From positions 62,001 to 126,000 of the forward strand of contig NZ_JAENII010000013.1 of the NCBI RefSeq assembly GCF_016595525.1: a DNA stretch of 64,000 nucleotides, read 5' to 3'. Source of the stretch: Haloferula rosea (GTDB lineage Bacteria; Verrucomicrobiota; Verrucomicrobiia; Verrucomicrobiales; Akkermansiaceae). Made by a program: the position numbers and the translations under genes. Under the pieces are notes generated by a model. That model did no database searches. It worked only from the letters and a program-made list of their open reading frames with translations, and was not told the origin of the DNA. This document shows positions 59,760-64,000 of the stretch, one piece after another; the stretch's first letter is position 1; each line of letters opens with the position of its first letter.

Positions 59760-60548
59760 TTAGAAATTGAACACCAGACCGAGGTTCGGGCCGTAGGTCT
59801 TGGTGTTGTAGATGAACCCGGAGTCGTTGTAGTCAACGCCGATGCCACGGTAGGCGAGTGCGATGGAGGCGTGTTCGGTCAATCTGAAGTTCACGCCGCC
59901 GACGAGTTGCCAATACTCCTCGGAACCCACTCCGAAGCCGCCATAGGCACCGAGGGCAAAGAGCGTCCAGCGATCCGAGAGGTGGTGTCGGACACGCAGG
60001 CCGAGGATCGGATCGATCCACGTCTTGGATCCCGAGGCCGAGCGGTTCAGAACGCCACGCCGAACGGCAAAGGTGGTTTCGTTGAGTTCAAGCTCGAGGC
60101 TCGTCAGGGCGGCGCCCCCGAAGATGTCGAAGATGGTGCGCTCGTCTTCGTAGAGCTCATACCCGGTGGTCAGTGTGGTCATGAACTGCTCCTGCTTGAC
60201 GCCAAGGTAGCTCCTCTGGGTTGGTGCCACGGAGGAGGACATTTTCAGCCAGATGATGTCGCCATTGACCGACCAGCGGTTGCCCCGAGCTTCGAAGTTC
60301 GAGAAGAATCCAGCGTCGAGGTTGCTGAGAATGTCTGAGAACGGAATGTCGATGGGACCGGTAAGAGGGCCGACGCCGACGGTGCCGTCGACTCCCATCA
60401 TCGGGCTGTACATGCTGACGAGGAAGTCCCAGCCATTGGATTCGGCTGGAGCTGGCGCGATGACGGGATTCAGCTCAGGAGTGCCGGCGTGAACTCCGGA
60501 CGCAGTCGCGATCAAGGTGGCAGCCGCGATGATTCTTGAGGTCTTCAT
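59760..60548 (-). CDS. outer-membrane beta-barrel protein
   Basis: The 262-aa protein has a signal peptide (MKTSRIIAAATLIATASGVHA). Alternating-hydrophobicity strands follow, ending in the C-terminal Phe tail GLVFNF that the BAM complex recognises. It resembles a small porin-like or OmpW-like barrel, with conserved repeats such as WTLFALGAYGGFGVGSEEYW. ATG 60548 was chosen over a longer frame that lacks a signal. The transported solute is unknown. It is divergent from the phospholipase-D lipoprotein. Confidence 0.8.
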   Translation of the reverse strand: MKTSRIIAAATLIATASGVHAGTPELNPVIAPAPAESNGWDFLVSMYSPMMGVDGTVGVGPLTGPIDIPFSDILSNLDAGFFSNFEARGNRWSVNGDIIWLKMSSSVAPTQRSYLGVKQEQFMTTLTTGYELYEDERTIFDIFGGAALTSLELELNETTFAVRRGVLNRSASGSKTWIDPILGLRVRHHLSDRWTLFALGAYGGFGVGSEEYWQLVGGVNFRLTEHASIALAYRGIGVDYNDSGFIYNTKTYGPNLGLVFNF

Positions 60549-60745
60549 GGGATTCAGTGGTTGGATGCGAGGGCACGATCCATTTCGTGCGAGGGTAGAT
60601 TGATATGAGTATTGGGATGCCTTTTGCGATACAAATCCTGTTGGTCCCGTCCGAGGCATTCCCCGCTTGCGTGGTTCGTCACAGACCAGATAATTGAACT
60701 CCATCATCCCGGGTGCAGGGGCGATGCAAACCTCGTTATTTTCTG

Positions 60746-62302
60746 ATGATGATCACTCATGCTTCCCGCTTCCCGGTTCTGACATTGCTCGCGGTTGTCT
60801 TTCCGATCTTGGTGTCCAGCTGCGGTTCGGGTTATCGGGATGTCGAGCGGACGCCCAGCCGCGCCATGAAATCGGCAGCTCCGGGTGGGGTCTCCGGTCA
60901 GATTGAGGCGATAGCGAGACGGCACTCCGGCAAGTCGGGGTTTGCGGTGCTTGGAGGAAACCGGGAAGCGTACATCGACCGTGTGGCTCTCGCGGACTTT
61001 GCCACCAAGACCCTGGACGTGCAGTACTACATCTGGTCGGCCGATACGGCAGGGCTGCTTCTCGCGGACCGACTCGTGCGTGCGGCGGATCGTGGGGTCC
61101 GCGTCCGCTTCATGTTGGACGATGTGACCTTCAAGAACCGTGACAGTGCCACTGCGGCTCTTGCCGCGCATCCCAACATCGAGGTTCGGATCTTCAATCC
61201 GCATCGCAACCGCTCGCTGCGGATCCCGGAGTTCCTCACCAACTTCAAGCGTTTGAACAAGCGCATGCACAACAAGATCATGGTGATGGACAACTCCTGC
61301 GCGATCATCGGTGGGCGGAACATCGCTGATGAGTATTTCGGGCTGGGAGAGAGCTTCAACAACCGCGATCTCGATATCGCCGCCGTGGGACCAATCGTCC
61401 GTGAGGTTTCCTCAACCTTCGACGAGTTCTGGAACAGCGAGTCGGCGGTTCCCGTCGAGGAGTTTGTCCGGGAGAAACCAAACATGGATGATTTCCGCCG
61501 CCAGATCGTGGAACTGAGAAGCAACATCCGACCGGAACGCTGTCCGTTTCCGATCGACCAGGACATCGCCCAGCTCCGCACGCGGATCGATGCCATCATG
61601 AACAAGATGGTGTGGGCGCGAGGGGAGGTGCTTTTCGACAGTTACGAGTCGACCCAGGGGCGGGACGCAGGCGGGCGCATGGATCGCAAACTGTTTGCGG
61701 TGGTGGCCGGTGCCAAGCGGGATGTCCGCATGGAAGCGGCCTACTTCGTGATGCGGGATCGGGCAATCGAGGAGTTCAAGCGGCTTGAGGACGACGGGGT
61801 GGATGTCCGGGTGCTCACGAATGCCCTCGCCGGGAATGATGTGGTGGCGGCGCAAGCCGGTCACAGCAGGCGTCGCGCCCAAGTGATCCGGGCAGGTGTG
61901 GATGTGTATGAACTGAGGCCGGATGCTGTGGCTTTGCTCTCGCAGGTCGCTCCTCAGGCGAAGGACTCAAGGGCCGCGCTCCATACCAAGGCCTTTGTGG
62001 TTGATGGCAAAACCGCGTTTGTTGGCAGCTACAATCTCGACCCCCGGTCGGCGGAGATCAATTCGGAGATCGGGCTGTTGGTTCACAGCGAGAGATTTGC
62101 CAAGCAGGTCGGTGACTTCCTCGACCAGGGCGTGCGCCCGGAGAACGCTTATCGCGTGACGTTGGATCCCCGCGGGAAAACGGTCTGGCAGACTGAGATC
62201 GATGGGGAGACGCGGACGTGGATGCGTGATCCCGAGACGAGTTTCGGACGGCGCTTCATGAACGGCTTGTTTTCGTGGCTGCCGATCGAGAATCAGCTCT
62301 AA
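60746..62302 (+). CDS. phospholipase D-superfamily lipoprotein
   Basis: The 518-aa protein has a lipoprotein signal (ending PILVSSC). Two HKD motifs follow, RMHNKIMVMDNSCAIIGGRN and ALHTKAFVVDGKTAFVGSYN, about 240 residues apart. It resembles ClsC-type or secreted PLD proteins and probably acts on phospholipid head groups at the envelope; cardiolipin synthesis is one possibility. ATG 60746 and 60749 both begin MMITHASRFP; the first is used. It lies between two other envelope genes, with a cls-like gene facing it. Confidence 0.85.
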   Translation: MMITHASRFPVLTLLAVVFPILVSSCGSGYRDVERTPSRAMKSAAPGGVSGQIEAIARRHSGKSGFAVLGGNREAYIDRVALADFATKTLDVQYYIWSADTAGLLLADRLVRAADRGVRVRFMLDDVTFKNRDSATAALAAHPNIEVRIFNPHRNRSLRIPEFLTNFKRLNKRMHNKIMVMDNSCAIIGGRNIADEYFGLGESFNNRDLDIAAVGPIVREVSSTFDEFWNSESAVPVEEFVREKPNMDDFRRQIVELRSNIRPERCPFPIDQDIAQLRTRIDAIMNKMVWARGEVLFDSYESTQGRDAGGRMDRKLFAVVAGAKRDVRMEAAYFVMRDRAIEEFKRLEDDGVDVRVLTNALAGNDVVAAQAGHSRRRAQVIRAGVDVYELRPDAVALLSQVAPQAKDSRAALHTKAFVVDGKTAFVGSYNLDPRSAEINSEIGLLVHSERFAKQVGDFLDQGVRPENAYRVTLDPRGKTVWQTEIDGETRTWMRDPETSFGRRFMNGLFSWLPIENQL

Positions 62303-62508
62303 CAATCGGGTCTCATCATGCTGGAACCCGAGGTGGGTCCGAGCGCGCGGGCTCCTGATGATACCACTTTCCCGGGACGTGCGATGGCGACGGTGGCGCC
62401 CCCCCCGGAGCGGGTTCATTCGCGGTCGGAGCACCATGGCTCATCGAGTGACGGGGATGACCGTGCTCGGTGCCTTGCTGCCGTTCCGACCCCAGATTGC
62501 CCACCGGC

Positions 62509-63957
62509 TCACTGCACCGGTGCCGCGAGGTGGGAAACCCTGACCCAAAAGTTGAACCAAGCGCTCTTTTGCTCGAGTTCTCCGTGCTGGACCTTCCGCG
62601 CGTTGTCGAAGTCGGTTTCCAGCATGTTGATGACCTCGCCGGTGAACTCCTCGTCGTCAACGGCCATGGTCACCTCAAAGTTGAGGCGGAACGAGCGGTT
62701 GTCGAAATTGGCGGTTCCGATCGTGCAGTAGCGGTCGTCGATGACCGTGACCTTGTGGTGCATGAACCCCTTCTGGTAGCGATAGACCGCGATCCCTGCA
62801 GCGTGAAGATCGGGGACATAGGACCAGCTGGAGAGGTCGACCATGTGGCTGTCTCCTTTTTCGGGGATCAGGATCCTGACTTCGACACCGCGAAGGGCGG
62901 CGAGCTGGAGAGCGCTGATGAACTGGGCATCGGGAACGAAGTAGGGACTCGCGATCCACAATCGGGACTCCGCTTTGTTGATGGCGTGGAGAAAGAAGAG
63001 TGTGCAGGTTTCCAGTGGATCCACTGGTCCGGATGGAAGGCAGATCAAGCGCTTGTCGGCGCCGTTTGCCGCAGGGCGGGGGGTCCAGTTGAGCCCGGGA
63101 AGTTCCACCTTCGCTGCCCAGTGCCAGTCCTCGGCGAATGAGACCTGGATGGTCTGGACGACCGGACCTTCGACCCGCATGTGGGTGTCCCGCCAGTAGC
63201 CGACGTCCGGGTCGAGTCCGCGGTATTCGTCGCCAACATTCAGTCCACCGACCCAGGCTTCGATCCCGTCGACAACAAGGATCTTGCGATGGTTTCGGAA
63301 GTTGATCTGGAATCGGTTGGCGTCTCCCTGAGTGGTGTTGAACGGAAGGACCTGAACCCCCGCATCGCGGAGCGTGGTGAGGTAGTCCTTGGGCAGCTTG
63401 CTGCCGATCTCGTCGTAGAGCAGATGGCAGCGGACGCCCGCCCCGGCCCGTTCGACGAGAGCATCCCGGAGCTGGCGGCCGATTTCGTCATCGCGGATGA
63501 TGTAGAATTGGACGAGGACGTAATCCTTCGCACGGGCGATACCCTCGAGGATGGAGGTGAAGGTCTGGTCGCCATCAATCAGAAGCTCGGCATCGTTGCC
63601 GCGGGTCGCAGGCAGCTTGGCGAGATTTTCCACCACGTGGGGAGCGTTCTCCTCCCGGGGGGCGACAAGTTTTTGGTCGCGCAGGGACTGGTCAAAGGTC
63701 TCCCAGAAAGTGGCAAGTTCCTTGCGGTGGGTCCGGCGTGCGGTGACGTATCCCCGGAAGTCGCTCCTGCCGAAAACCCAATAGGCGGGAACGGCGACGT
63801 AGGGCATCGTGTTCAGTGAAATGGCCCACGCAATGGCCCCTTGGGAGGTCCGGGTCTCCATCACGGCACTGACGGAAGTGAGTGCTCCCGTGACGTGGGC
63901 GAGGACGACAAAGCCTCGGACCAGCCTTTTCCGGTTTCGGGCGGCGAACGCCCGCAT
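62509..63957 (-). CDS. cls: cardiolipin synthase-like protein (5' end uncertain)
   Basis: The 482-aa frame has two N-terminal transmembrane segments (about residues 14-34 and 45-62), then HKD motifs NHRKILVVDGIEAWVGGLN and FMHHKVTVIDDRYCTIGTAN. It is a paralogue of the cls at 18865-20295, with matching blocks such as RSFRLNFE and SPYFVPD. The frame stays open to the window edge, so an earlier start is possible, though MRAFAARNRKRLV is a plausible N-terminus. It converges with the PLD lipoprotein; the gap 62303-62508 has only a C8 tract. Confidence 0.88.
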   Translation of the reverse strand: MRAFAARNRKRLVRGFVVLAHVTGALTSVSAVMETRTSQGAIAWAISLNTMPYVAVPAYWVFGRSDFRGYVTARRTHRKELATFWETFDQSLRDQKLVAPREENAPHVVENLAKLPATRGNDAELLIDGDQTFTSILEGIARAKDYVLVQFYIIRDDEIGRQLRDALVERAGAGVRCHLLYDEIGSKLPKDYLTTLRDAGVQVLPFNTTQGDANRFQINFRNHRKILVVDGIEAWVGGLNVGDEYRGLDPDVGYWRDTHMRVEGPVVQTIQVSFAEDWHWAAKVELPGLNWTPRPAANGADKRLICLPSGPVDPLETCTLFFLHAINKAESRLWIASPYFVPDAQFISALQLAALRGVEVRILIPEKGDSHMVDLSSWSYVPDLHAAGIAVYRYQKGFMHHKVTVIDDRYCTIGTANFDNRSFRLNFEVTMAVDDEEFTGEVINMLETDFDNARKVQHGELEQKSAWFNFWVRVSHLAAPVQ

Positions 63958-64000
63958 CCGTTTCAGATGGCCAGGTTGATTCGTCCCTTCGTCGAGTGAA

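Noticed and set aside
62399-62406. C8 tract as a phase-variable switch
   Set aside because: It lies between two convergent stop codons, not in a promoter or coding region.

Overview
The window is a G+C-rich bacterial chromosome segment, densely packed with housekeeping genes. I see no phage, insertion sequence, CRISPR array or rRNA. The gene families suggest a Verrucomicrobiota member, most likely order Verrucomicrobiales. The clues are a fused siroheme-decarboxylase-like protein, DUF3127 and DUF4139 proteins, an alpha2-type glycyl-tRNA synthetase, a secreted Gfo/Idh/MocA oxidoreductase with a glycan-domain partner, and many small lipoproteins. This placement is inference from family content; no phylogeny was run.

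Layout. 1-5200: end of mnmE, a CobB sirtuin, a large exported TPR protein, tRNA-Ser(UGA) with a strong terminator, and a small exported protein. 5200-10100: galM, a GAF protein, a khpB-doxX-thioesterase operon, a lipoprotein hydrolase broken by one in-frame stop, and a TlpA-like thioredoxin. 10200-15000: an MsbA-like ABC exporter divergent from two tandem membrane-anchored coiled-coil paralogues, then small lipoproteins and rlmH. 15100-25100: glyQS, tag, a DUF4139 protein, cls, xseA, aat and sucCD. 25200-33800: a cold-shock/DUF1294 protein, cytosine deaminase, PhoBR, a siroheme-decarboxylase-like fusion, truncated haemoglobin, cca, a short PgpH-type HD hydrolase and ybeY. 33800-46100: SulP, LptF/G and NhaC transporters, an M15-like peptidase, trkA-trkH, an oxidoreductase pair, rsfS and cinA. 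46100-52400: thyA-folA-DUF3127 operon, a 484-bp intergenic region, and a glmM / GlmU-like acyltransferase / glmS cluster. 52500-64000: a phosphodiesterase-like protein, a DnaA-box cluster, a lamin-tail protein, htpG, a hypothetical protein, an outer-membrane beta-barrel and two phospholipase-D proteins.

The most notable items lie between or across genes. (1) Between thyA and glmS are two tandem copies of a C-rich element ending in a terminator hairpin. The copies differ by two compensatory base-pair changes, so they look like sibling structured small RNAs. (2) At 53958-54242 is a cluster of five to six DnaA-box-like 9-mers, a candidate replication origin. (3) The coiled-coil pair has a promoter-like sequence with a nine-G tract in its spacer, a possible phase-variation switch. 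(4) Several promoters share TTGNNN-N16 to 19-TAGTTT/C, and htpG and khpB may be transcribed as leaderless mRNAs.

Coding starts were moved downstream of the longest possible start wherever a signal peptide, family alignment, ribosome-binding site or neighbouring gene favoured it.
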